From the NCBI RefSeq assembly GCF_001570725.1, contig NZ_BCNV01000001.1, forward strand, positions 2,418,001 through 2,482,000: a DNA stretch of 64,000 bases, given 5' to 3'. The stretch is from Paenibacillus amylolyticus (GTDB taxonomy: Bacteria > Bacillota > Bacilli > Paenibacillales > Paenibacillaceae). The notes under the pieces were generated by a model. The model worked only from the letters and a program-made list of their open reading frames with translations, was not told where the DNA came from and searched no databases. Below are positions 1-8,787 of this stretch, one piece after another. Position numbers and translations under genes: made by a program. Numbering within the stretch: the first letter of the stretch is position 1; each line of letters opens with the position of its first letter.

Positions 1-3000
1 GCTTTGGAGGTATGGGCTACCGTACATGTCGTGAATACCGAGCTGCAAAATGCGGCGCTGACAGCCAAGGCTTCCGCTAGTTTCTCTGGTGGCGACGGAT
101 ATCCGGAAGCGATGAATAACGGCATCGAACCTAAAAGCTCGGCAGATTTCTCTCCGAACCGAGGTGCCCCCAACAGTGCTTGGCATAACTGGGGTAGAGA
201 AGGAGATCCAGCATGGGTGACGTATGAATGGGACCAGCCATTCCTGGCCTCATCCATGGATGTATATGTATTTCAAGACAACGGCGGGAACTTCCGTCCG
301 AAGGATATGCAGCTTATGCTTCGCGGCGAAGATGGGAAATGGTATACCCCGCGGGACATAAAGGGATTGGGCAATGAACTTAATAAATACAATACAACGA
401 CCTTTGAGCCAGCCTATATTACAGGTGTTCGTATGGACATGAAGCCTTCCGTTAATGGCAGTGGTATTCTGGAATGGAAGGTATACGGCTATACCGGAGC
501 GGTAGATAAGACAGAACTGATCAAGGTCTATAACTATGTAAATACATTAAATGCTTCAAACCTTGCAGATCCAGGTCTTGCGCCAATCGAAGTGGCGAAG
601 ACAGAAGCATCTGCTGTGATCAAGAATATGAATGCCACAGACGAGGAAATTGCCCTGGCGCTCGAGAAGTTGCTGACGGATTTACGACTGCTGAGTCCGA
701 ATGACGGCAATATGGCTTTCCTCGCGAATGCTTCTTCCAGCTACACCTCACCTTGGGAGAGTCTGGCGGCAGTGAATGATGGAAGGAAGGATAGCAACAA
801 CATTTCGCATTGGGGAACCTGGGGTCATGAAGGCGCAGAGGAGTGGGTGCAATATGAATGGCCGCAGGGTACATCTATCCGGAGTTCGAATTTGGTGCTG
901 TGGTCAGATGGCGGCGGAATCAAGCCGCCTACCCAAATTGTATATTCCTACATCCCGGCGGATAGCGCAACTGATGAATGGGTAACAGCGGGAACGATTA
1001 CGGAGGGAATCAAAGTGGTTGAACATACTCCAGCGGAATCCTCCAATCCGTACACGTTTGACTCGGTGCTGAATGTAAAGGCAGTGCGGGTTACCCTGAC
1101 CAAACAATCGCGAGCAGGCGATAACGGTGTAGGCCTATGGGAATGGGAAGTTCATCAGGCCATACCCAGTCCTGATCGTGAGGCTCCAGTAACACCGGCC
1201 GGTGTGGCACCGTCCATTCCTGATGGAGATGACGGCAAACTGATCGGTGTGACAACAGAAATGGAGTATAGGAAGGAAGGCGAAGAAGAATATATTGTAA
1301 TTGCAGGAATTGAGGTCACAGGTCTCACCGTCGGTAAATATTATGTCCGGTATATGAAGAACGGTTCGCTGAGCGCCAGCCTGGATAAAGAAGTCGTTAT
1401 TCCGGAAGGGCAGACTCAGGAGCAGGCTTCACCCGATGCGAGTGGGTGGGTGATCTCACACGCCAATTCGGATACCGGCTTAAAAGGCATAATTGAGGGC
1501 TTGGATGATACGATGGAATACCGGAAGCTGGGCGAAGAGGACTACACACCTGTTACAGGTTCAAGTATCAACGATATGGAGCCTGGCAGCTATCAGATCC
1601 GGTATGCAGCCACAGACAGCCTAAAGGCAAGTCCGCCGGTAACCGTGGACATTCGCAATGAAGCCAAGGCAGACAGAGAAGCACCAACAGCGGAAGGACT
1701 CGTCATTACACCGCCTACAGCGGCATGCGGGAATGATGGCAGAATTGAAAATGTGACTGTCGATATGGAGTACCGAAAAGCGGATCAAGGTGGTTACATG
1801 CCGGTTAGTGGAACCAGCATTGAAGGCCTTGAGGCCGGCAGCTACGAGCTTCGGTACGCCGGGACGGATATGAGCAATCCAAGTCCTGCTATCCTGATCG
1901 TTGTGCCTGACGGAACCAAGCAGGAGCAAAGTCCCCCGTCCAGTGCAGAGGTCAAGGCTGTAAATGTCAGTGAAGCCGGGGCCAAGGATGGTAAGATCAC
2001 TGGTGTAAGTCCTGTAATGGAATATCGGCAAGTAGGAGTGAACGCTGGCAGCTGGAATGCGATCACAGGCACAGAGGTTACAGCTCTTGGTAACGGACTC
2101 TACGAAGTAAGATATAAAGAAACGGAAACTCAATATGCGAGCCAATCCCTTACTGTCGTTATCAGCAATCCAGTAATCAATCCGATGCCTACGGAAACAC
2201 CGCCGTCAACGGATGCTCCTGTGTCAGTGACCACACCTTCACCGGCTCCTGAAAACATCAAAGTCGAAGGGAATTGGATTAAAATTGTGGTGCCAAAGAC
2301 AGATACCAAAACCGGTAAAGCTAAAGGAGCACCCATCCGTCAGGAAGACCTTAATAAGGCTCTGGAGCATGTAAAGGCGAATAGCAGTAATATTAAAACA
2401 ATTATGGTGGATATTCCGAAAGCAGAGGGTGCCAACTCCTATGCGGTTGAGCTTCCTGCAGCTGCACTAACCGCAGCGCATGCCAACATCAAGATTGAGA
2501 TTAATACGGAATTTGGAACCGCTGCAGTACCTTCTAATTTGCTGAAGTATGTATCAGGTGCCAAAAATGTGGAACTGTCACTGAGCCGGCTAGATACTGT
2601 AAAGCTTCATTCAGATGTAAAATCAGTGATAGCCAGCAGACCTGTTATTGCATTCGCTGTTCAATTAGATGGAGAAGAAATGGAAACCTTGAATGCACCG
2701 GTTGAAATCAGACTGCCTTATACTCCTGATGTTGAAGAATTGGCCAATTCCAAATACCTTACAGTTTCGTACGTGGCTGCAAACAGTACATTTGTTCAGC
2801 TACTGAACGGCAAATACGACAGTGCTCTACAAGCCATGGTTTTTCCAGCGGCAAACACAGGTCAATATGCCGTTGTTTATACGAAGAAATTCTTCAATGA
2901 TGTCATCAAGGATTCGTGGTATGCACCAGCGGTTGAAACAATGGCATCCAAAGGATTCATCGACGGGACATCAGCAACAAGCTTTAGTCCTGGGCAAAAG

Positions 3001-3432
3001 GTCACAAGAGGTGAGTATCTAGCTTGGTTGGTAAGGACACTGGATCTCAAAGCAGAGTTCAACACCACCTTCAGTGATATGAAGCGAACAGACCTCTATT
3101 ATGAGGAAATAGGAATCGCCAAAGCACTCGGGATCGCCCTGGGTTCAAACGGCAGCTTCTATCAGGAAACGGAAATTGCTAGACAAGATTTGGCTGTGCT
3201 GACCATGCGGGCTTTGCGGGCAGTTGGGAAAACCGAGCAGACCCTTACAGCTGAGGATCTCAAGAGATTTACAGATGCGGCAAATGTAGCAAAGTACGCA
3301 GTTGATGACATGGCTGCAATGGTTAAAATGGGGTTCATAAACGGGCGAAGCAATGTCACCCTGAGTCCTGGCGGAACGACAACCAGAGCAGAAGCTGCTC
3401 AGGTTCTGTATAAGATTTTCTTGCAGCTGTAA
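1..3432 (+). CDS. SLH-domain surface protein, 5' truncated by window edge
   Basis: C-terminal 1142 residues of a larger protein; the frame is open to base 1, so the true start lies outside. Domain order (residues from base 4): galactose-binding/discoidin-like module ~10-165 (W-H-N-W-G motif), helical FIVAR-like segment ~166-235, a second galactose-binding module ~236-385, four tandem ~80-residue repeats ~390-715 each built around MEYRK/MEYRQ and a G-x-Y-x-x-R-Y strand, a Pro/Thr-rich linker ~716-752, a beta-rich module, then three SLH domains starting near 963, 1023 and 1089. SLH domains bind pyruvylated secondary cell-wall polymer, so this is a cell-surface protein; the galactose-binding modules suggest it displays a polysaccharide-degrading or binding head. 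The catalytic part, if any, is upstream and not visible. Confidence 0.9.
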   Translation, partial: ALEVWATVHVVNTELQNAALTAKASASFSGGDGYPEAMNNGIEPKSSADFSPNRGAPNSAWHNWGREGDPAWVTYEWDQPFLASSMDVYVFQDNGGNFRPKDMQLMLRGEDGKWYTPRDIKGLGNELNKYNTTTFEPAYITGVRMDMKPSVNGSGILEWKVYGYTGAVDKTELIKVYNYVNTLNASNLADPGLAPIEVAKTEASAVIKNMNATDEEIALALEKLLTDLRLLSPNDGNMAFLANASSSYTSPWESLAAVNDGRKDSNNISHWGTWGHEGAEEWVQYEWPQGTSIRSSNLVLWSDGGGIKPPTQIVYSYIPADSATDEWVTAGTITEGIKVVEHTPAESSNPYTFDSVLNVKAVRVTLTKQSRAGDNGVGLWEWEVHQAIPSPDREAPVTPAGVAPSIPDGDDGKLIGVTTEMEYRKEGEEEYIVIAGIEVTGLTVGKYYVRYMKNGSLSASLDKEVVIPEGQTQEQASPDASGWVISHANSDTGLKGIIEGLDDTMEYRKLGEEDYTPVTGSSINDMEPGSYQIRYAATDSLKASPPVTVDIRNEAKADREAPTAEGLVITPPTAACGNDGRIENVTVDMEYRKADQGGYMPVSGTSIEGLEAGSYELRYAGTDMSNPSPAILIVVPDGTKQEQSPPSSAEVKAVNVSEAGAKDGKITGVSPVMEYRQVGVNAGSWNAITGTEVTALGNGLYEVRYKETETQYASQSLTVVISNPVINPMPTETPPSTDAPVSVTTPSPAPENIKVEGNWIKIVVPKTDTKTGKAKGAPIRQEDLNKALEHVKANSSNIKTIMVDIPKAEGANSYAVELPAAALTAAHANIKIEINTEFGTAAVPSNLLKYVSGAKNVELSLSRLDTVKLHSDVKSVIASRPVIAFAVQLDGEEMETLNAPVEIRLPYTPDVEELANSKYLTVSYVAANSTFVQLLNGKYDSALQAMVFPAANTGQYAVVYTKKFFNDVIKDSWYAPAVETMASKGFIDGTSATSFSPGQKVTRGEYLAWLVRTLDLKAEFNTTFSDMKRTDLYYEEIGIAKALGIALGSNGSFYQETEIARQDLAVLTMRALRAVGKTEQTLTAEDLKRFTDAANVAKYAVDDMAAMVKMGFINGRSNVTLSPGGTTTRAEAAQVLYKIFLQL

Positions 3433-3436
3433 TTAA

Positions 3437-3488
3437 AGAAACCGACCTTGATCCTGTTTTATACAGGACCAAGGTCGGTTTCCTTTTA
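3437..3488 (+). terminator. Rho-independent terminator after SLH protein
   Basis: Long stem GAAACCGACCTTG..CAAGGTCGGTTTC with an inner ATCCTGT/ACAGGA stem, a short loop and a T-rich tail, starting 5 bases after the stop codon. It may serve both strands because the convergent MFS gene ends at 3582. Confidence 0.85.
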
Positions 3489-3581
3489 AGGGAATGCTTC
3501 AAGCATGATGCTATGCCAATGTTAATTACCCCATACCTAAAAAAGCTCAAACACCTAAATTATTCTGTTAAATCGGCGTAG

Positions 3582-4790
3582 TTAAGTTGAAATTTGCGGT
3601 TCATCTACAGGCTGTCGTCCACTTACAACAAGCATAATTACAGCAACAATGATAAGTATGAAGCAGAAGATAAATGAGTATCGGTAACCCACAATGCTGG
3701 CTACTCCACCACCAACAAGACTACCAATCAGCCTGCCGATAGTGGATGAATTCGAATAGAGTGTGGAAGCATATCCCGGCATACTAGGCAGCAGGTCCTG
3801 AATGTAGCTAATTCCAATCGCAGAAATGACTGCGACAAAAACAGCGAGCAAAATTTGTGCTGCAAGCATTTGCCACATCTCGTTCGAGATAAGGATAACG
3901 AAATAATAAGCTCCTCCAAAAATAGCCCCGCAAAACACCAATATTCGGTTACTATACTTTGCACTAAGTAGACCGAGTACAATCATAAAGGGAATTTCCA
4001 GCGCAGCACATATACTGCTGACTAAACCGACATGACTTGTCGTTCCCCCAAGATTGTTTGTAATAAAGAGAGCCGTGTTTATGCTGCTCATCCAATGAGC
4101 CGTATACATGAGTACCATAATGAGAAAAGGAATTAGAATATCCCGGTTTTGAGCCAGTCTGAAACTTTTTATATTCGCTTCAGCATTACTGCTCTTCATT
4201 TCTGTGTTTGATTTGAGAAACAGGAAAACAAGCAGAGCCACGAGCAGGAAAGCTCCGATCGTCCCCAAAAAAATCCCCTTAAATCCAATAACAGAGAGTA
4301 ATAAAGTGCCGATTAAAGGACCTGTAATAAAGCCGAGAGAGAAAGCAGAACGCAAGGTAGAATTAGCAAACGCACGCTCCGTAAAATGACTCTTTATCAC
4401 TGCTTCTCTAGAAATAGCGAACAACTGGGGCATCCCTGGTGCACCAAGGGCAGTAAACACAGTCATGTAAATGAACAACATCGGAAAATCTTGAATGAAC
4501 AAGTATCCACTAAAGGCCAAGACATTAGAGAGAGTAGAGAAAAGATAAACGCTCTTCCGATTCAAGCCAAGGTCAGAACGTCTCCCGATTAGCGTACTGA
4601 TCCATATTCCTGCAATTAGTGTAACAGCTAGATAAAGACCAAACATTCCAATAGATACGCCAAGCTGTTCCGTGAAATAAATTGATAAAAAGGGGGTGCT
4701 GAGTGAAATGCCCATTCCCTGTAATGCCATACACATAAAGAGTAAAGCATACGAAGGAATAGAAAATAAGCTGATGAATCGATTGATCAT
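3582..4790 (-). CDS. Sugar-efflux-type MFS transporter
   Basis: 402 residues, about twelve hydrophobic segments, the length expected for the major facilitator superfamily. The N-terminal half carries a loop motif after helix 2 (GRRSDLGLNRK) and a GxxGPLIG-like motif in helix 5, as in SetA/SotA sugar efflux permeases. The likely job is proton-driven export of sugars or glycosides at the cytoplasmic membrane. A GAGGAG Shine-Dalgarno lies about 12 bases before the ATG. It stands alone, convergent to the SLH gene and just outside the repeat that opens the accessory segment. Substrate is unknown; a drug-efflux role cannot be excluded. Confidence 0.75.
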   Translation of the reverse strand: MINRFISLFSIPSYALLFMCMALQGMGISLSTPFLSIYFTEQLGVSIGMFGLYLAVTLIAGIWISTLIGRRSDLGLNRKSVYLFSTLSNVLAFSGYLFIQDFPMLFIYMTVFTALGAPGMPQLFAISREAVIKSHFTERAFANSTLRSAFSLGFITGPLIGTLLLSVIGFKGIFLGTIGAFLLVALLVFLFLKSNTEMKSSNAEANIKSFRLAQNRDILIPFLIMVLMYTAHWMSSINTALFITNNLGGTTSHVGLVSSICAALEIPFMIVLGLLSAKYSNRILVFCGAIFGGAYYFVILISNEMWQMLAAQILLAVFVAVISAIGISYIQDLLPSMPGYASTLYSNSSTIGRLIGSLVGGGVASIVGYRYSFIFCFILIIVAVIMLVVSGRQPVDEPQIST

Positions 4791-4835
4791 AGTGTAAAAT
4801 TACTCCTCAGAATTTGTTGTTGTGTAATCACCATA

Positions 4836-4962
4836 CATGGCTGAATAGAATCAATCGTACATCTTTATTATGTACTAAATGACATCATAAACAATATAAC
4901 ATTCGTCCCAAATGCTTGCCTAAACCTACCATAGACTCGTGTGAGTATACAGTAAATTAAAG
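4836..4962 (+). repeat. 127-bp direct repeat, copy A
   Basis: Matches 16731-16857 in the same orientation with about nine mismatches by eye (~93%). Shared blocks include CATGGCTGAATAGAATCAAT and CATAGACTCGTGTGAG. No reading frame is shared and no terminal inverted repeat is visible. Together the copies bracket the accessory segment. Confidence 0.85.
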
Positions 4963-5000
4963 GCAGGATCACACCTTTGGAGTTCTATATATGCGATTCT

Positions 5001-5037
5001 AAACAAGAGATCTATTTTCTAGATCTCTTGTTTTTTG
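5001..5037 (+). terminator. Strong hairpin with T-run in gene-free stretch
   Basis: AACAAGAGATCTA / TAGATCTCTTGTT form a perfect 13-bp stem with a 5-base loop, followed by TTTTTT. No convincing plus-strand gene precedes it (MFS gene is on the other strand), so it may end a short RNA that begins in or near repeat copy A. The stretch 4963-5241 otherwise shows only a doubtful small frame. Confidence 0.6.
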
Positions 5038-5241
5038 CTAATGTGTCCGGCATGGACGATGAGTTCGCGGTGAATGTCCGTTGCGAGGCGAAATCAGAAG
5101 ATAATCTTATTTGGCATATTAAACCATATAAAATGAAAGAAAAGACGGGTGATATAATTTATTATAGACACATTTATCCATACAAAGAATCAAAGTAATT
5201 CATCCGATTTCCGATTAGATGTATACCTCTTAATTCTTGGG

Positions 5242-5275
5242 TACGATTGACAATCGTAGATTGCATATGTAGCAT
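5242..5275 (+). promoter_or_regulatory. Promoter with 17-bp palindromic operator over -35
   Basis: TTGACA (5247-5252), 17-base spacer, TAGCAT (5270-5275), 48 bases before the hydrolase start. The -35 is the centre of a perfect 17-base palindrome, TACGATTGACAATCGTA (5242-5258), the size and placement of a repressor operator. Confidence 0.65.
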
Positions 5276-5322
5276 TTGAATAGTAGCAATTAAACGATCA
5301 TAACTAAACGGAGGGATTTTCC

Positions 5323-6159
5323 ATGGCTAAAGTAAACGTAGGCGAAGAGAATGCACAACCAATTGAACTGTATTACGAAGATCATGGCGAGGGGAAACCC
5401 ATCATCCTTATTCATGGCTGGCCTTTGAGTGGAAGATCCTGGGAGAAGCAAGTACCTATCCTGATTGAAGCGGGCTACCGTGTTATCACGTATGATCGTC
5501 GTGGTTTTGGTCAGTCTTCCCAACCTTGGGATGGTTATGACTACGATACTTTTGCATCTGATTTACATAAATTGATTTTGCACCTCGATCTGCGCGATGC
5601 TACGCTGGTTGGGTTCTCCATGGGAGGCGGCGAAGTAGCTCGCTATATCGGAACATATGGAACGGAACGGGTTTCCAAAGCTGTATTTGCAGGAGCTGTT
5701 CCTCCTTACCTGTATAAGTCCGAGGACAATCCACAGGGAGGATTGGACGATGCAACGATTGCTGAATTCCAAAATGGGGTTAAGGGTGATCGTCTAGCCT
5801 TCTTGGATGGATTTACAAATAACTTTTTCGCTGCAGGAGATCGTACAGACCTTGTGAGCGAACCGTTCCGTCTATATAACCGGGATATTGCTGCTCTGGC
5901 ATCCCCTAAGGGTACCCTGGATTGCATTGCTGCCTTTGCTCTTACCGATTTCCGTCAGGACCTGGAGAAATTCAATATTCCGACCCTGGTTATTCATGGC
6001 GATTCCGATCCCATTGTGCCGCTTGAAGTCAGTGGACAACGTACACATGAATCTATCCCTGGCAGCCGGCTTGTTGTTGTAGAAGGTGGACCACATGGCT
6101 TTAATGCGACACATCCTGAAGCATTTAATGCAGCGTTGATCGAATTTCTGAAGAGCTAA
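5323..6159 (+). CDS. Alpha/beta hydrolase, non-heme chloroperoxidase/esterase type
   Basis: 278 residues, full length for the family. It has the oxyanion motif HGWPLSGRSW (31-40), nucleophile elbow GFSMGGGE with Ser99, Asp229 in HGDSDPIVP and His258 in GGPHGF, a complete catalytic triad. Relatives are cofactor-free perhydrolases and arylesterases that hydrolyse small esters or make peracids; the natural substrate is usually unknown. It has no signal peptide, so it acts in the cytoplasm. A GGAGGG Shine-Dalgarno precedes the ATG. The gene is alone between its own promoter/operator and a strong terminator, which suggests a one-gene regulon under a trans-acting repressor. Confidence 0.88.
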   Translation: MAKVNVGEENAQPIELYYEDHGEGKPIILIHGWPLSGRSWEKQVPILIEAGYRVITYDRRGFGQSSQPWDGYDYDTFASDLHKLILHLDLRDATLVGFSMGGGEVARYIGTYGTERVSKAVFAGAVPPYLYKSEDNPQGGLDDATIAEFQNGVKGDRLAFLDGFTNNFFAAGDRTDLVSEPFRLYNRDIAALASPKGTLDCIAAFALTDFRQDLEKFNIPTLVIHGDSDPIVPLEVSGQRTHESIPGSRLVVVEGGPHGFNATHPEAFNAALIEFLKS

Positions 6160-6201
6160 GCTTTGATTAAAACTGGTTAGAAAAACATACGAAATAAAAA
6201 A

Positions 6202-6246
6202 AGAGCAGGACACCCTTTTGAAGTAGAGGTGTCCTGCTCTTTCAAC
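6202..6246 (+). terminator. Terminator after hydrolase
   Basis: AGAGCAGGACACC / GGTGTCCTGCTCT perfect 13-bp stem, T-rich tail, 40 bases past the stop codon. Confidence 0.85.
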
Positions 6247-6360
6247 GATTACAGAAATAGAGGGCTTCGTTCGAAGATAGAAGAAGACCACCTCAACCCT
6301 AAGTTGAAAATTAATCTAAGACCAGGGAAAAGACGAAATTATATATGGTGCAATGGTTAA

Positions 6361-6380
6361 TGTCGAGGGACAGTTAGTTT
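6361..6380 (+). repeat. Remnant end of the multi-hairpin repeat
   Basis: TGTCGAGGGACA matches the left end of the dispersed repeat (copies at 16051 and 43952) and runs straight into GTTAGTTTAA, which resembles its right end. It could be an internally deleted copy. Confidence 0.4.
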
Positions 6381-6414
6381 AAGATTAGTCACAGAGAATC
6401 GTACCACTCATGGA

Positions 6415-6555
6415 GATTGCTCTGGACATCCTGGTACAGATCCTCCACTCGCCGTGATAATGATGGATTATGATCAAGAGAACAGCTTCAACGCGAGGAA
6501 GTATTTCCACTGGAACTCTCCACTGATGCCTGTGCCAGCTTCCATACCCAACTGA
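6415..6555 (+). pseudogene. Possible PEBP-family (YbhB-like) remnant
   Basis: A plus-strand frame reads PLAVIMMDYD, then FHWNSP and IPN before a stop, reminiscent of the core of phosphatidylethanolamine-binding-like proteins (LALIMxDYD..HWxxxNIP..IPEN). There is no start codon and no rest of the domain. It lies just after the repeat remnant at 6361. The minus-strand frame across the same bases has no recognisable domain. The assignment is tentative. Confidence 0.25.
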
Positions 6556-6590
6556 CGACAACATTGGCATGGTTGACAATTAGAGAAATG

Positions 6591-7448
6591 TTAATTCCAG
6601 GATTTAACATGTTCCTTGATTAGAGTGATCATGCTACGCATAGCTGGTGAAATCCATTTGTCTTTGTGATATACCAGATAGGTGGATATACTTGCGTTGA
6701 GTTCATGATCCACTTGTTTACTCTTTATTTTATTATGTTCGATTTCATCTTTTACAGAAAAGTATGGAACCAAAGAACAACCTAAACCACTAATAACACA
6801 TTGCTTTATGGCCTCGATACTTTGAAATTTCAGTATCTGTTCTACCTTAATCTGTTTACTTTCTATGTAATTTTCTAATAAAGATTTATAGCAACAACTT
6901 TCCTCTGTATAAAGAACTGTTTCTAAGTCCTCTTTATTTCCGAGGGAACTAATCAAAACCATTTTTTCTTTTTTTAATGGTTCACAATATAACTCAGATA
7001 CTGGCCAATCTTCCTGTTCTATAATGATCGCCATGTCAATAACACCATTTTGTAATTTGGAACTAATGTCTTTGTGATCAAGTGAATTGAGAGAAAGATT
7101 AACTTTTGGGTGCATTTTTTTGTACTCTAACAAAATAGAAGGAATACGCTCAATTGTCAGTAACTCTGATATACCCAAATTTAAGTTCCCGATAGGTTCG
7201 TCACTCATATTTAAAGCTTGAGTATGCAAATCAATAATTTTTTTAGCATACGGTAGGAATTGTTGTCCATAATGAGTCAAAACTACTTTTTTACCAATCC
7301 GGTCGAATAGGGGTGCACCTAATGTAGCTTCTAAATCTTTAATATGAGTTGTTATAGAAGATTGGGCATAGCCAAGATATTCAGCAGCTTTCTTAAATCC
7401 TCCTTTTTCCACAACAGTTTTAAATGTTAATAAATGACGTATTTCCAT
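6591..7448 (-). CDS. LysR-family transcriptional regulator
   Basis: About 285 residues, normal for LysR regulators. The N-terminal winged helix-turn-helix is at ~1-60 (MEIRHLLTFKTVVEKGGFKK then AAEYLGYAQSSITTHIKDLE), followed by the effector-binding domain. The ATG at 7448 is preferred over an upstream TTG because GGGGAG sits 10 bases before it. It is divergent from the SDR gene with ~160 bases between starts, the usual arrangement for a LysR protein that controls its neighbour and itself. The effector is unknown. Confidence 0.88.
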   Translation of the reverse strand: MEIRHLLTFKTVVEKGGFKKAAEYLGYAQSSITTHIKDLEATLGAPLFDRIGKKVVLTHYGQQFLPYAKKIIDLHTQALNMSDEPIGNLNLGISELLTIERIPSILLEYKKMHPKVNLSLNSLDHKDISSKLQNGVIDMAIIIEQEDWPVSELYCEPLKKEKMVLISSLGNKEDLETVLYTEESCCYKSLLENYIESKQIKVEQILKFQSIEAIKQCVISGLGCSLVPYFSVKDEIEHNKIKSKQVDHELNASISTYLVYHKDKWISPAMRSMITLIKEHVKSWN

Positions 7449-7490
7449 GTAATTCACACTCCCCAATGGTTCGTTTTTTTTGAACTAATT

Positions 7491-7506
7491 ATTCGATTAT
7501 TTCAAT
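7491..7506. promoter_or_regulatory. Candidate LysR box between divergent genes
   Basis: ATTCGATTATTTCAAT is a partial dyad (ATTCGA / TTCAAT) that fits T-N11-A. The core ATTCGATTA recurs in the intergenic region of the second LysR gene (45375-45383). Confidence 0.35.
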
Positions 7507-7608
7507 TATACAAATACATAAAGTTCAATTACAATGGTTACATCAACGTAAGACAAAACAATAGATGTAAAACATAACGTAATATCTATCATGAAAGGAA
7601 AGATAAAA

Positions 7609-8340
7609 ATGAATAAAAGCATTATTATTGTAGGAGCAGGACAAGGGGTTGGACTTGAAACAGCACGACGTTTTGGAAAGGATGGATATTCCGTAGGATT
7701 AATTCGACGAGGGCAAGAACAACTTGAAGAAATGGTCGCTGAATTATCATCCGAAGGAGTAGATGCCTACTTTGAACTGGCGGATGCGAATGACCCTAAA
7801 CAAATAGAAAGTGCAATTAAAGTCTTGGGTGAGAAGATGTCTGGAATCGATGTGTTATTCTACAATGTTCCAGGTCCACTGGGCAGTGCATATGTTCCTG
7901 CAACAGATATTACTATCGAACTTATTACAGAATTCCTAAATATGCGTGTAGTCAGCGCCTTAAAATCAGCACAAGCTGCTATTCCTTTTCTTAAAGAATC
8001 AAAGGGATCTGTGATGTATACAAGCGGTCAGTCTGACAGGTTCCCGTTTCCTTATACTGCTGTTATTGGAGCGCCTCAAGCAGCCTTAAAGCTTCTTTCA
8101 GAGCATTTACACAACGAATTAAAAGAATACGGTGTATTTGTTGGATATTTACCTCTGGATAATCCACCGTTATATTCAGATCCAGAAAGAGAAAAGGAGC
8201 GGACTGATCTCCCAGCTGGATTTCATCTGGATGAAAGAGTTGTTGCCAGTGATGTAGCAGAGAAAATATACCAATTAAATGTTACTAGAGATCGTTTTGA
8301 GTACGCAGTAGGTGCAAGTAAGATTGTCAGTGAAAACTAA
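7609..8340 (+). CDS. SDR-fold protein lacking the catalytic Tyr and Lys
   Basis: 243 residues with a Rossmann start (SIIIVGAGQGVG, residues ~4-15), so an NAD(P)-binding short-chain dehydrogenase fold. At the active site, where classical SDRs read Y-S-A-S-K-A-A, this protein reads I-G-A-P-Q-A-A-L-K: both the catalytic Tyr and Lys are replaced. It may be a non-catalytic binder or sensor, or use another mechanism. The ATG at 7609 is preferred over 7591 because AAAGGAAAG lies between them at good spacing. It is divergent from the LysR gene, which probably controls it, and is followed by its own terminator. Confidence 0.8.
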   Translation: MNKSIIIVGAGQGVGLETARRFGKDGYSVGLIRRGQEQLEEMVAELSSEGVDAYFELADANDPKQIESAIKVLGEKMSGIDVLFYNVPGPLGSAYVPATDITIELITEFLNMRVVSALKSAQAAIPFLKESKGSVMYTSGQSDRFPFPYTAVIGAPQAALKLLSEHLHNELKEYGVFVGYLPLDNPPLYSDPEREKERTDLPAGFHLDERVVASDVAEKIYQLNVTRDRFEYAVGASKIVSEN

Positions 8341-8400
8341 GGTATGTATTTAGTACTCTGATTGATATCTTTATTTGTATAATTACAACTTTTATGAATG

Positions 8401-8432
8401 AACAAGCCGTTGAATAATCAACGGCTTGTTTA
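8401..8432 (+). terminator. Terminator after SDR gene
   Basis: AACAAGCCGTTGA / TCAACGGCTTGTT perfect 13-bp stem with loop ATAA, then TTAA. Confidence 0.75.
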
Positions 8433-8521
8433 AGTTCAATCATCTCGAGAAACAGTGAACGAAAGGAGGGAATATGTACAAACTTGTCGAGTGAAGAAAG
8501 ATAGAGCGTTGAGTTGACGTG

Positions 8522-8555
8522 GTAGTTTAAGCTGCTTAAAAGGAGATTAAACTAC
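8522..8555 (+). other. Hairpin with Shine-Dalgarno-like loop
   Basis: GTAGTTTAA and TTAAACTAC are perfect 9-base arms enclosing a loop that contains AAAAGGAGA. No reading frame of note follows, so this may be a remnant of a leader or an accident. The rest of 8433-8589 shows nothing else. Confidence 0.3.
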
Positions 8556-8589
8556 TGTAAAGTTCAAATTACCGTTGACTTTTTGAGTG

Positions 8590-8756
8590 TTGCTATTTTA
8601 GCGGCTTTTTTATTTTATCGGTACAAGTTCTTGTCCCAAGCTAAGGACAAGAACTTGTACCGATTACAGGAATGGACAAGAACATAGCCCGATTACCGAT
8701 TAGATATGTTTCTAATAATAGCTCTCTGCCCACTTATTCATTAAGCTAACGGGCAG
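8590..8756 (+). repeat. Multi-hairpin dispersed repeat, copy 1
   Basis: It contains the terminator-like TGCTATTTTAGCGGC + T-run, then a perfect 18-bp stem (CGGTACAAGTTCTTGTCC at 8619-8636, partner at 8645-8662, loop CAAGCTAA), then GGACAAGAACATAGCCC, CCGATTACCGATTAGAT and the right end TAACGGGCAG. The left-end motif TGTCGAGGGACA present in copies 3 and 4 is missing. An in-frame fragment of a phosphotransferase begins right after it. Confidence 0.85.
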
Positions 8757-8787
8757 TTTAACAGAACAACTCCTTTATACATAGAAC

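Noticed and set aside
1621..2145. 174-codon minus-strand frame within the SLH protein
   Set aside because: Antisense to a well-supported coding region and low-complexity; the opposite strand shows clear repeats.
4977..5198. 73-codon plus-strand frame
   Set aside because: TTG start without ribosome site, passes through a terminator-like hairpin, no family resemblance.
8619..8662. Long palindrome considered as a single factor-independent terminator or CRISPR-like unit
   Set aside because: It recurs only as part of a larger ordered set of hairpins without spacers or a T-run after this stem, so a dispersed repeat is the better reading.
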